DNA from: Acidobacteriota bacterium
GTDB taxonomy: Bacteria > Acidobacteriota > Terriglobia > Terriglobales > Acidobacteriaceae
Reading direction: 5' to 3'
Assembly (NCBI GenBank): GCA_021851335.1
Contig: JAJZEA010000011.1
Location: 1-64,000, forward strand
Length of the DNA stretch: 64,000 bases
Made by a program: the position numbers and the translations under genes. Below are positions 14,576-22,126 of this stretch, piece by piece (position 1 is the stretch's first letter; the number at the start of each line of letters is the position of its first letter). The notes under the pieces were generated by a model. It made no database searches, was not told the DNA's origin, and saw only the letters and a list, made by a program, of their open reading frames with translations.

Positions 14576-16326
14576 AGCGTCTCACATCCTTCCTGTGCAC
14601 AGAGCGCCTTCAGTTCTTCGCTTGTGTGGCGTCGGCTGAACTCCGCTAACGCTTCACCCTCGCGCCGTCGCTCCAGATATGCTGCCAACAGCCGCTCCAG
14701 CGCTGCCGGAAGCGCGTCAACGGCAATCGCCGGAATCAGCTCGCGGGCCAGTCCCTGCTGCTCGTCGGAGCCGCCGCCGATCAGCACCTGATACCCTTCC
14801 GCGCCATTCACCTTTGCGCCGAGCAGCCCGATGTCGCCCACGTAGTGTTGCGCGCAGGAGTGCGTGCAGCCGGTCACATGCAGATTCACCGGCGGCAGCA
14901 TCGGGAAGCGCTCGTCCAGATGCGTGGCCAGCGCGACGGCATGCGCCTTGGTATCTGTCGCCGCATATCGGCAGCCGCGGTTGCCCGTGCACGCCACCGT
15001 GCCGCGCATCACGGCTCCGGCGTGCCACTTCAGGCCAGCGTCCTGCAGTGCTTCCAGTGCGGCATCGAGTCGCTCGGTTGCGATATGGGGAATCAGCAGA
15101 TTCTGCCAGACGGTCAGGCGAATCTCTCCGCTTCCATACTGCTCGGCCACGTTGGCAACGGTGCGCATCTGCTCCACAGGCAGTCGCCCCACGGGTACGC
15201 ATACGCCGACGTAGTGCAATCCCGCCTGCCGCTGCGCGTGGACGCCGAGGTGTCCGGCGCGATCGATGGCTCCGCGCGGCGTGCACTCGGCGAGATCGGC
15301 GCGCAGCAGTGGCCAGCCGAGCTGGGATTCTGTCTCATCCAGAAAGCGCTCAGTGCCCCATCTGTCTACCAGATATTTGAGCCGCGCCTTGCGACGATCC
15401 GTGCGGTCGCCATGCTCGCTGTAGACGCGAATCATCGCCATCGCCACGGCCACAGCCTGCTCCGGCTTGACCAGCACGCCGCAGTCTTCGGCAAACTGCC
15501 GGTGCCCGGTGATTCCGCACAGCAGAAGGCGAAAATACACACCCTCCGGCACGCTGCGTCCCGCTGTCACGCGCACGGCGACAAAGCCGATGTCATTGGT
15601 GTCGGCCACGGCGCTGATCCGTCCGCCGGAGTCGAACGCGACATTGAACTTCCGCGGCAGATCATACATTTGACGCGTGTGCAGAATCGCATCCTGCAGC
15701 GCCTCGGCGAGCGGCATCACGTCCAGCAGTTCGTTCGGATCCAGTCCGCTGGTCGGCGTCGCCGTAATGTTGCGAATGTTGTCCGCGCCGGACCCGCGTG
15801 AGGTCAGTCCCAGCCGCTCCAGTTTCTTCAGCACGCGCAGAATATTCTTCGGTTCCAGCTCCCGCACCTGCACGTTGGCGCGCGTCGTCAGATCGGCGCG
15901 ACCCGCTCCCCATTCCTCGGCCATCTCCGCCAGTCCGCGCATCTGGTGCGCAGTCATCAAGCCGCCTGGCACGCGCAGCCGCACCATGAACGAGTCCTGC
16001 GCCGGAGCCACGTAAAAAAGCCCTTGATACTTAAATCGAAAGAGGTCGGCAGCCTCTGGTGCGCGATTCTCTGCCGCATACGCCACCAGCTTTTGCCAAA
16101 TCTCCAGCGGGTCTTCTTCGTGCTTCCAGAGTTCCTCGCGGCAGAGTTCGTCGACCGGCGTTCCATGTACAGTCGCCGCATCCAGCGACTCGGCTTCCGT
16201 CGTCGCCGCGCCCGCGGCCTGCATCCGTGTTGCGGCTCCGTTCAGCAGCCCGTGCAGATACTCCTTCTGCACCGGCGTAAAGCCGCCGATCACGCCGCTC
16301 GTCACGCTGTCGAATTGCAATTCCAT
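14572..16326 (-). CDS. nirA: Assimilatory nitrite reductase, NirA-type siroheme/[4Fe-4S] protein
   Basis: The 584-residue protein (start ATG 16326 with GGGAG upstream; a longer frame to 16557 has no support) belongs to the nitrite/sulfite reductase hemoprotein family, which reduces nitrite to ammonium in a six-electron step. It has two ferredoxin-like half-domains (RLRVPGGLMTAHQMRGLA, GRADLTTRANVQVRE) and two siroheme-Fe4S4 domains. Segments such as GADNIRNITATPTSGLDP and LPRKFNVAF fit NirA better than CysI. The cluster cysteines are seen in ACTGNRGC and TGCTHSC. It is followed by the diflavin reductase with a 4-base overlap and preceded by two strong hairpins in a 309-base leader, which suggests control at the RNA level. 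Confidence 0.9.
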   Translation of the reverse strand: MELQFDSVTSGVIGGFTPVQKEYLHGLLNGAATRMQAAGAATTEAESLDAATVHGTPVDELCREELWKHEEDPLEIWQKLVAYAAENRAPEAADLFRFKYQGLFYVAPAQDSFMVRLRVPGGLMTAHQMRGLAEMAEEWGAGRADLTTRANVQVRELEPKNILRVLKKLERLGLTSRGSGADNIRNITATPTSGLDPNELLDVMPLAEALQDAILHTRQMYDLPRKFNVAFDSGGRISAVADTNDIGFVAVRVTAGRSVPEGVYFRLLLCGITGHRQFAEDCGVLVKPEQAVAVAMAMIRVYSEHGDRTDRRKARLKYLVDRWGTERFLDETESQLGWPLLRADLAECTPRGAIDRAGHLGVHAQRQAGLHYVGVCVPVGRLPVEQMRTVANVAEQYGSGEIRLTVWQNLLIPHIATERLDAALEALQDAGLKWHAGAVMRGTVACTGNRGCRYAATDTKAHAVALATHLDERFPMLPPVNLHVTGCTHSCAQHYVGDIGLLGAKVNGAEGYQVLIGGGSDEQQGLARELIPAIAVDALPAALERLLAAYLERRREGEALAEFSRRHTSEELKALCAQEGCETL

Positions 16327-16342
16327 GCGCCTGCTCCCTTGT

Positions 16343-16380
16343 GATTTCCGGCGAAGTTCAGGAGGAATTCGCGGAAAATC
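16343..16380 (-). promoter_or_regulatory. Leader hairpin 2 upstream of nirA
   Basis: On the - strand GATTTTCCGCGAA pairs with TTCGCCGGAAATC (12 of 13 positions, including one wobble), and the top can extend through TTC/GAA. It ends just before the ribosome site of nirA. There is no T-run after it, so it would act on translation or as part of a larger structure rather than as a simple terminator. Confidence 0.55.
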
Positions 16381-16392
16381 TTCGATGAGGAT

Positions 16393-16432
16393 CAAGGCCT
16401 GCTCCCGGCACCTGTACACGGGCGCAGCCTTG
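16393..16432 (-). promoter_or_regulatory. Leader hairpin 1 upstream of nirA, with possible ANTAR-type hexaloop
   Basis: On the - strand CAAGGCTGC pairs with GCAGGCCTTG (one bulged G), and inside it CCCG pairs with CGGG. The top can close as GT-ACAGGT-GC with one bulged T, giving a six-base loop with A at position 1 and G at position 4, the loop pattern known for ANTAR target RNAs. Twelve bases separate it from hairpin 2. The fold is strong; the ANTAR match is tentative because the second hairpin lacks that loop. Confidence 0.5.
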
Positions 16433-16635
16433 CAGAATTTCCTTCGCTCATCGCGGAGCACACTGCTTTGTCTTGTCTGGATTACGGCGGCCCAATTCAC
16501 GGCACGGTGTCGGGCGGCTGAGGGAACTGCTGGGTCGGGCACAACGCACTCGGTCACGCCCTTGCGCTGATCTTACCGCAACTCTGCTGCCCTCACAAGG
16601 AAAAAACTGTTTTCTGCGCGCGTATTCCCGCGCTG

Positions 16636-18291
16636 CTACGGCTTCTCCCGCTGTTCTTGCAGCTCCTGCCCCGTGGTCTTCGCTGTTTCCATCAGCCGGC
16701 TTCGCCGCAGGTCTTCGTTCAGGATGATTGCCTCGGCAATCTCGCGCATCGTCTTGCGCCGCTGTCGGCTTTCGCGCTGCATCGCTTTGTACGCGGCTTC
16801 TTCGTCCATGCCGAAATCGCGCTGCAGAATTCCCTTGGCGCGCTCGATGTGCTTGCGCGATTCCAGCCGATCCGACAACTGCGCGTTCTCCGTCTCCAGC
16901 CTTGCACGCTCCAGCTCCGCGCCCACCAGATAGCCGATCATCGTCAGCAGACGAACCTCCTGTTCAGTGTGCGCGTAGGGCTTGCGATGCTGGAGATTGA
17001 TGACGCCGACGAGCTTTCCGCGGCAGAGAATCGGCACAGACAGAAAGGCCTCGAAGCTGTCTTCGGGCAGGTTGGGAAACCGCTTGAATCGCGGGTCCAG
17101 CAGTGCTTTTTCCGCAATCGCCACCGGCTCCCGGTGCCAGCCCACCCAACCAGTAATGCCTTGACCCAGCAGGATTCCGAGGTGGTCGACGATGTCGTCA
17201 TGCGGTGTCTTGCTGGCGCGCAGTACAAGCTGACTCTCCTCCAGCACATATACAAAACAAGCATCGCAGCGGATGACGGCACAGGCAAAATCGACGATCC
17301 TGTGCAACACGGCGTGCAGCGGATCGGAGGCAGCCATGCGGCTGCCAATCTCGTGCAGAATCTCCAATCCGGAGGTGGTCTTGTGCGCGTCCTGTGCGGG
17401 CTGCTCGCCAGCTTTCTGCGCGGACGAGGACGGCTCCGGGTGAACCTTGGCGCGTGCGCGTTTTCTGGCAAGAAGCGTAGTGGCTTTCTGTGCGATCTCG
17501 CTGACCAGGAAGCCCATCTTGGACTGCGTCGGCTCGTAGTCCGGCTCGAGTCCATAGGCGTGCAGACCCTCCGTCGTGCTCGGCCCGATCGAGCCAATCA
17601 CCGTCGTCCGCAAGCCCTCATAGAGCGCCTCGGTATAGCCCATCTGCTCGGCGACCAGAAACAGATGCGCCACCTGCCCGGCATTCATGAGCAGCACTAG
17701 ATCGATGTGCCCATGCGCCAGCGCAATCACCGCCTCACGCAGCGGCTGCACGTCCTCCGGCAACGCCCACTGATACACCGGCAGCCGCGTAATCGCCACA
17801 TCGCGCTCGGCCAGGGCGGTCAGCAACTCTGGATTCGACGTGCCGTACTCCTGCACGGCGATGTTCATGCCCTCGAGGCGCGCACCCAGCTTCGCTTCGA
17901 GAGCTGCCATCAACGACCGCCACGTGAAAGGCTCCGGAGCGACGACCGTAATCGGAATCTCAAGCTCACGCAGGGCCGTCGAAGACTTTGGCCCACGCGC
18001 GGCAATCTTCACGCTGCGCAGCGCAGCCAGAAAAGCTTCTCCCTCGCCATGCTCGCGGACGATCTTCACCAGCGTGCGCACGCCTACGCCGGTGGTGAAG
18101 ATTACCAGGTCAAAAGCGCCACGCATCAGAGCCTCAGCAAACTCCATCACCGGCGCGTCATTCTCCAGCGCAATCTCGCGCATGGCCGGCGCCGTCAGCG
18201 GCTCGCCGCCACAGTTCCGGATCAGCTTCGCCACCTCCGTCGCGCGTCGACTTTCCAGCGCCAGCACGCGCAGTCCTTCCAGGCTTGCCAT
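16636..18291 (-). CDS. hemD: Uroporphyrinogen-III synthase (HemD) fused to GAF and ANTAR domains
   Basis: This 551-residue protein combines three modules. Residues 1-270 are HemD-like (VLALESRRATEVAKLI, LVIFTTGVGVRTL, AARGPKSSTALREL, TVIGSIGPSTTEGL), the enzyme that cyclises hydroxymethylbilane to uroporphyrinogen III, precursor of siroheme. Residues about 305-460 form a GAF sensor domain. Residues about 470-530 form an ANTAR domain (ERAKGILQRDFGMDEEAAYKAMQ...REIAEAII), which binds hairpin RNA and prevents termination in NasR-type nitrate regulators. It lies directly upstream of nirA, whose enzyme needs siroheme. A linker rich in Ala, Pro, Ser and Lys joins HemD and GAF. Whether HemD is catalytic or acts as a tetrapyrrole sensor cannot be told from sequence. 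Confidence 0.9.
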   Translation of the reverse strand: MASLEGLRVLALESRRATEVAKLIRNCGGEPLTAPAMREIALENDAPVMEFAEALMRGAFDLVIFTTGVGVRTLVKIVREHGEGEAFLAALRSVKIAARGPKSSTALRELEIPITVVAPEPFTWRSLMAALEAKLGARLEGMNIAVQEYGTSNPELLTALAERDVAITRLPVYQWALPEDVQPLREAVIALAHGHIDLVLLMNAGQVAHLFLVAEQMGYTEALYEGLRTTVIGSIGPSTTEGLHAYGLEPDYEPTQSKMGFLVSEIAQKATTLLARKRARAKVHPEPSSSAQKAGEQPAQDAHKTTSGLEILHEIGSRMAASDPLHAVLHRIVDFACAVIRCDACFVYVLEESQLVLRASKTPHDDIVDHLGILLGQGITGWVGWHREPVAIAEKALLDPRFKRFPNLPEDSFEAFLSVPILCRGKLVGVINLQHRKPYAHTEQEVRLLTMIGYLVGAELERARLETENAQLSDRLESRKHIERAKGILQRDFGMDEEAAYKAMQRESRQRRKTMREIAEAIILNEDLRRSRLMETAKTTGQELQEQREKP

Positions 18292-18433
18292 TTGTCTCGC
18301 TCTCCGTGCGCCCGATCCGGCGCTCTTGTTCGTAAAGATACCAGAGTGCCGAAGGTCATTCTCGCGGCAGCGAGCACAGCGCCAGTCTTCGATTCATTCC
18401 TCATCGCCCATAGTTTTCTTCTATGGCTGCTGT

Positions 18434-19897
18434 TCAGCGCTTTCCTCCGCCCCATGCGTACACCAGTTCCACATATCCGAATTGCATATTTTTATCTGTC
18501 GGATAAATGGAACCAATCACGCTTTTGCCCATTGCGTTGGCATAATAGAAATTCAGCGCCAGCGAGCGTGTAGCCTGCCAGTCGGCGCTGACGTCGGCCA
18601 TCGTGGCAAACGACGATTTCCCGTTCGCCGGCCTGCCCACGTAGCCGAAGACCTTGTTGTCAAATGCGCCACCGCTCAGGTACCAGAGATCCTGCGCCGA
18701 GGTCAGTTGCAGCCAGTGCACATCGGCGCGCAGCGCCAGCTTCGACACTGGCTTTTCCATCACCTGCGCAAAGCTGTCAGTCGAATTCATCAGGTTATAG
18801 AACGGCAGCCGGGCATAGACGCGCGGCGTGGGCAGAATCTGAAAAAACGTCCCGTGCGTTGTGTCGTTCGGATTGCTGTCTCCGCTTCCGCGCCACCATC
18901 CACCGCGCATCCACGGCAGCTTTGTACCCGGCCCGAAGTGATATCCGCCCTCCACCGCCGCGCCGTTGCCGCGATGTGTCTCCGCGCCCCACTGGCCATT
19001 CTGCACGGCCGCCCACGCCATCAGGTCGACTGTGCCCGAGCCAGCCGGAATCACCGCCACGACGTTGCCGCCATAAGTGCCAATGCGGATGTTGCCGTGG
19101 TCAACCGTCCTCACCGGAAGAGGACGATTGTCCGTCTTCAGAATCCCTGTCCGGCCGTCGTGGTAGCCAATGGCAAATGTGCGCCATAGCAGATGTCCAC
19201 GCGCCTCGCGCCGCGTCAGCGCCGCATACTGGAAGTCCACATTCAGCTCCGGATTGCCATTCATGTTGAAGACGCCCTGGTCCACGCGCGCCGCCGCCGC
19301 CGTCACGTCCCAGTCGTGCCCGTCGGCGTGCGCTTCCACGCCGTCCACGCTGCGCTGGGCGTTGGAGAAGCCGAAGTTGCCGATCAGCCGCTGCGCCACG
19401 CGATTGGTTTGCAGCCACGCCAGCTCGCTGTTGGACTGCTGCATCTCCTGCCCTTCAAAGAACTCGAATCGCCCCAGACGAGCGCTCCACCGGCGCTTAT
19501 CCGACGCATATCCCAGCCACCCCTGCTTGAAAAACGCCGCAGCCGGATATGCATTGTTTCCGTTCGACGCATAGTAGGTCGCGCCCAGTCCAAGCTGCCC
19601 CTCGGCCAGCACCGGAGCCACAGCCGTCGTCGGTGCGTCCAGAATCGCCGCCTGGGTCAGCTCTGCCTGCCAGCTCCAGTGCCGCGTCTGCTGCCGAGCG
19701 CCCAGCCGCAGCAATGACTCCAGATACCCATAGGTCTCGGTTGTTCCCGGCGCGGCAAACCACTGCCACGCATCCAAGCGCGTGCGGTCATAGGCCGTCC
19801 ATTGCACTTTTTCGTCGGACTTCGGTTTCTCCGTTGCCTTCGCCATCCCCGGCAACACACACAGCATCAGCGCTATCAGGCAGCTCTTTCGGATCAT
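18434..19897 (-). CDS. Alginate-export-family outer-membrane porin in the nitrate cluster
   Basis: The 487-residue protein has a signal peptide (MIRKSCLIALMLCVLPGMAKA) and then repeated amphipathic beta strands rich in Trp, Tyr and Gly, ending in ELVYAWGGGKR. The pattern WTAYDRTRLDAWQWF at the start and RLGRFEFFEGQEM in the middle match the alginate-export porin family as I know it. Such porins are often found next to nitrate/nitrite genes, so passage of nitrate or nitrite across the outer membrane is the likely role here. It is the first - strand gene of the nitrate locus and divergent from the nitrate reductase genes. Confidence 0.82.
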   Translation of the reverse strand: MIRKSCLIALMLCVLPGMAKATEKPKSDEKVQWTAYDRTRLDAWQWFAAPGTTETYGYLESLLRLGARQQTRHWSWQAELTQAAILDAPTTAVAPVLAEGQLGLGATYYASNGNNAYPAAAFFKQGWLGYASDKRRWSARLGRFEFFEGQEMQQSNSELAWLQTNRVAQRLIGNFGFSNAQRSVDGVEAHADGHDWDVTAAAARVDQGVFNMNGNPELNVDFQYAALTRREARGHLLWRTFAIGYHDGRTGILKTDNRPLPVRTVDHGNIRIGTYGGNVVAVIPAGSGTVDLMAWAAVQNGQWGAETHRGNGAAVEGGYHFGPGTKLPWMRGGWWRGSGDSNPNDTTHGTFFQILPTPRVYARLPFYNLMNSTDSFAQVMEKPVSKLALRADVHWLQLTSAQDLWYLSGGAFDNKVFGYVGRPANGKSSFATMADVSADWQATRSLALNFYYANAMGKSVIGSIYPTDKNMQFGYVELVYAWGGGKR

Positions 19898-20548
19898 TCA
19901 GGTTGTCCTCGTTGTTCTGATATCGAAATACGGATTGCAGTTTTGGCTCAGTGCGCAGGTGCGCATCTGCCTCGCGCCACGAGCGCGAGACGCCAATTCG
20001 TTTCCCTTGTTCACAGAGCGCTCGGCATAGAGCGAGATGGTTTGCGAAAATCCCGTCAGGACACCGCGCCGTCGATCGCAGCCTGGGGACAAACAGCTCG
20101 CCGGTGTGTTTTACAAGTAGCACACGCCCGGCCGCATTGCAAGCTGACTTGTGTCGCAGTGCGTTGAAGGCGCTGCTCCCGATATATGAAAAACCCGCTC
20201 TGCAAGCGGCGTTTCGCCACAGCCGCAGATTTTCTGCAATTTTTCCTTGCTCTTTGCTTCATTTGCCGCTATGCTCAACGCAATCCCAGAACGGCGAGCG
20301 GTCTATTTCGCGTCGTCTTTGCTGCATGGCCCTGTGCGCCGTCGCCAGCTCTCGACCCAGGGATGCATCACCCTCCGGCTCCACGAAGAGCCTCACGCTG
20401 ACAATCTTGCACGGTCATCAAACGCGCACCGCTATGCTGGCAAGCCGCGGTTTCCGTTGCATTCGCAGTCTCTTCGTACTCAACCCTTGCATGGGATTGC
20501 TTCGCTCATGGTGGCGCAATCCTGCAACACCTTTCGGAGCCGTCACCC
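19898..20548. other. 651-base divergent regulatory region of the nitrate locus
   Basis: No credible gene is seen here; the open frames lack start sites and protein-like composition. On the + strand there are a cluster of small hairpins near 20192-20237 followed by a T-run at 20240-20244 (GCAGA-TTT-TCTGC then AATTTTT), and a GGCTC-CACGAA-GAGCC hairpin at 20377-20392. A terminator within a long leader would suit antitermination control, but the evidence is weak. Confidence 0.4.
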
Positions 20549-22126
20549 GTGGAACTTCCTCTGCTTGCGCGAGCGCAATCCGGCATGGACAAGACGTACC
20601 GGCTCACGGACGAAGGAGGTCTGGCTGCGACTGAGAGTCTGGCTGCGGCTGCTGCGTCGGATCGCGACCTGCTGGTGTCGCTGTGCGGCGTGGGCGCGTC
20701 GGTTACGCTGCCCACTCCGCCGGGGCCGGGCGAACAGTATCGATTTCACTTCGATATGACGCGCTGCATCGGCTGCAAGTGTTGCGTGGTCGCTTGCAAT
20801 GAACAGAATGCGAATCCCGCGGAGATTTTGTGGCGGCGCGTGGGTGAGATCGAAGGCGGCGTCTATCCGGATACGACGCGCCATCATCTGTCGATGGGCT
20901 GCAACCACTGCCTGGAACCATCGTGCATGACGGGCTGTCCGGTGAATGCGTATACCAAAGATCCAATCACCGGCATCGTGCTCCACAGCGCTGATGCGTG
21001 CATCGGGTGCCAGTACTGCACCTGGAACTGTTCCTACGGCGTGCCGCAGTACAACCCGGCGCGTGGTGTGGTGGGCAAGTGCGATATGTGTCACAGCCGT
21101 TTGACGCAGGATCAGCTTCCGGCTTGTGTGGCGGCCTGTCCGGAGGGTGCGATTCAGATTGAAACGGTGCGCATCGACGCGTGGCGACGAGATTATCACG
21201 CGGCGGATTCGCCAGGGATGCCATCGGCGGACGATAGCCTATCGACGACACGGATTACACAAGCGAAGCGTATGGCGGCCAACACGGGTCGTGTCGATCT
21301 GGGCAGGCTGCGACCAGAGCATCCGCATACGCCGCTGATCTGCATGACCGTGTTGACGCAGCTTGCGGTGGGAGCGTTTGCGGCGATCTGGATGCTGGCG
21401 CTGGTTGGGTCGGCGCGTCATCGTGCCGCGGCTCCGCTGGCACTGATGGTGACGGGTATCGCGCTGGCTGCGTCGACGCTGCATCTGGGCCGGCCGATTC
21501 ACGCTTGGCGCGCGTTGCGGATGTGGCGGCGATCGTGGCTGAGCCGAGAGGTGCTGCTGTTTACGCTGTTTGTTCTGGTGGCGACGCTCTACTCGTTTGC
21601 GCTGTGGCTGAGCTTGAGCGCTGCGTTTCTGCTGGGGGCTGTGACGGTGCTGTTGGGGATTGCCGGTGTGGGGACCAGTGCGCGGTTGTATCGTGTGCCC
21701 GGCCGACCGGCGTGGAATTCGCCATTCACGTACGCGCATTTTTTTCTGACGACTGCACTGATGGGTGCAATCAGCGCGCTGCTGCTTGATGCTTCCTCTG
21801 CGCTGGCGCGTCGGATTGCCATCAGTATCTGCCTGTTGATTGTGGCTGTGGAATTGGCGCGGCTGCTCTGGCTGATGCGTTCCTCTGTCCATGAGTTACG
21901 CGGTGCGGCTACGCTGCTGCGGACGGTTCTGAAGACGCCTTTCGCCGGACGGCTGACATTACTGCTTTGCACTGGCGTGTTGCTGGCGCATGCAGACGCA
22001 ATGCCCCTGCTGCTGCTGGCCTCTGCGCTGGCGCTGGCGGCAGAGTTTGCTGGCCGCTGGCTCTTCTTTGTGAGCGTGGTGCCCACCAACATTGCCGCAC
22101 AATATCTGGCTCCGGAGGCGGCATGA
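20549..22126 (+). CDS. DmsB-DmsC-type fusion: four-cluster iron-sulfur protein joined to quinol-oxidising membrane anchor
   Basis: The 525-residue protein joins two subunits that are usually separate. Residues about 60-210 are a DmsB-like ferredoxin with four cysteine groups: CIGCKCCVVAC at 73-83, CNHCLEPSCMTGC at 118-130, CIGCQYCTWNC at 151-161, and CDMC...CVAAC at 178-197. Residues about 265-525 hold eight or so membrane helices like DmsC. In DMSO reductase such parts take electrons from menaquinol to the molybdenum subunit. The start is uncertain: GTG 20549 has GGAG upstream, ATG 20585 has none. The stop overlaps the nitrate reductase ATG (ATGA), so the two are co-translated and probably form one complex. 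Confidence 0.87.
   Translation: MELPLLARAQSGMDKTYRLTDEGGLAATESLAAAAASDRDLLVSLCGVGASVTLPTPPGPGEQYRFHFDMTRCIGCKCCVVACNEQNANPAEILWRRVGEIEGGVYPDTTRHHLSMGCNHCLEPSCMTGCPVNAYTKDPITGIVLHSADACIGCQYCTWNCSYGVPQYNPARGVVGKCDMCHSRLTQDQLPACVAACPEGAIQIETVRIDAWRRDYHAADSPGMPSADDSLSTTRITQAKRMAANTGRVDLGRLRPEHPHTPLICMTVLTQLAVGAFAAIWMLALVGSARHRAAAPLALMVTGIALAASTLHLGRPIHAWRALRMWRRSWLSREVLLFTLFVLVATLYSFALWLSLSAAFLLGAVTVLLGIAGVGTSARLYRVPGRPAWNSPFTYAHFFLTTALMGAISALLLDASSALARRIAISICLLIVAVELARLLWLMRSSVHELRGAATLLRTVLKTPFAGRLTLLLCTGVLLAHADAMPLLLLASALALAAEFAGRWLFFVSVVPTNIAAQYLAPEAA

Noticed and set aside
20377..20392. GGCTC-CACGAA-GAGCC hairpin as an ANTAR target
   Set aside because: The loop has G at position 4 but C instead of A at position 1, and neither a second matching hairpin nor a T-run follows.
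19951..20759. Two overlapping + strand open frames in the nitrate intergenic region
   Set aside because: They run out of frame into the iron-sulfur fusion gene, have no ribosome site and look like random translation.
21967..22122. Longer nitrate reductase N-terminus starting at 21967
   Set aside because: It would overlap the conserved anchor domain; ATG 22123 has GGAGG and the usual ATGA coupling.
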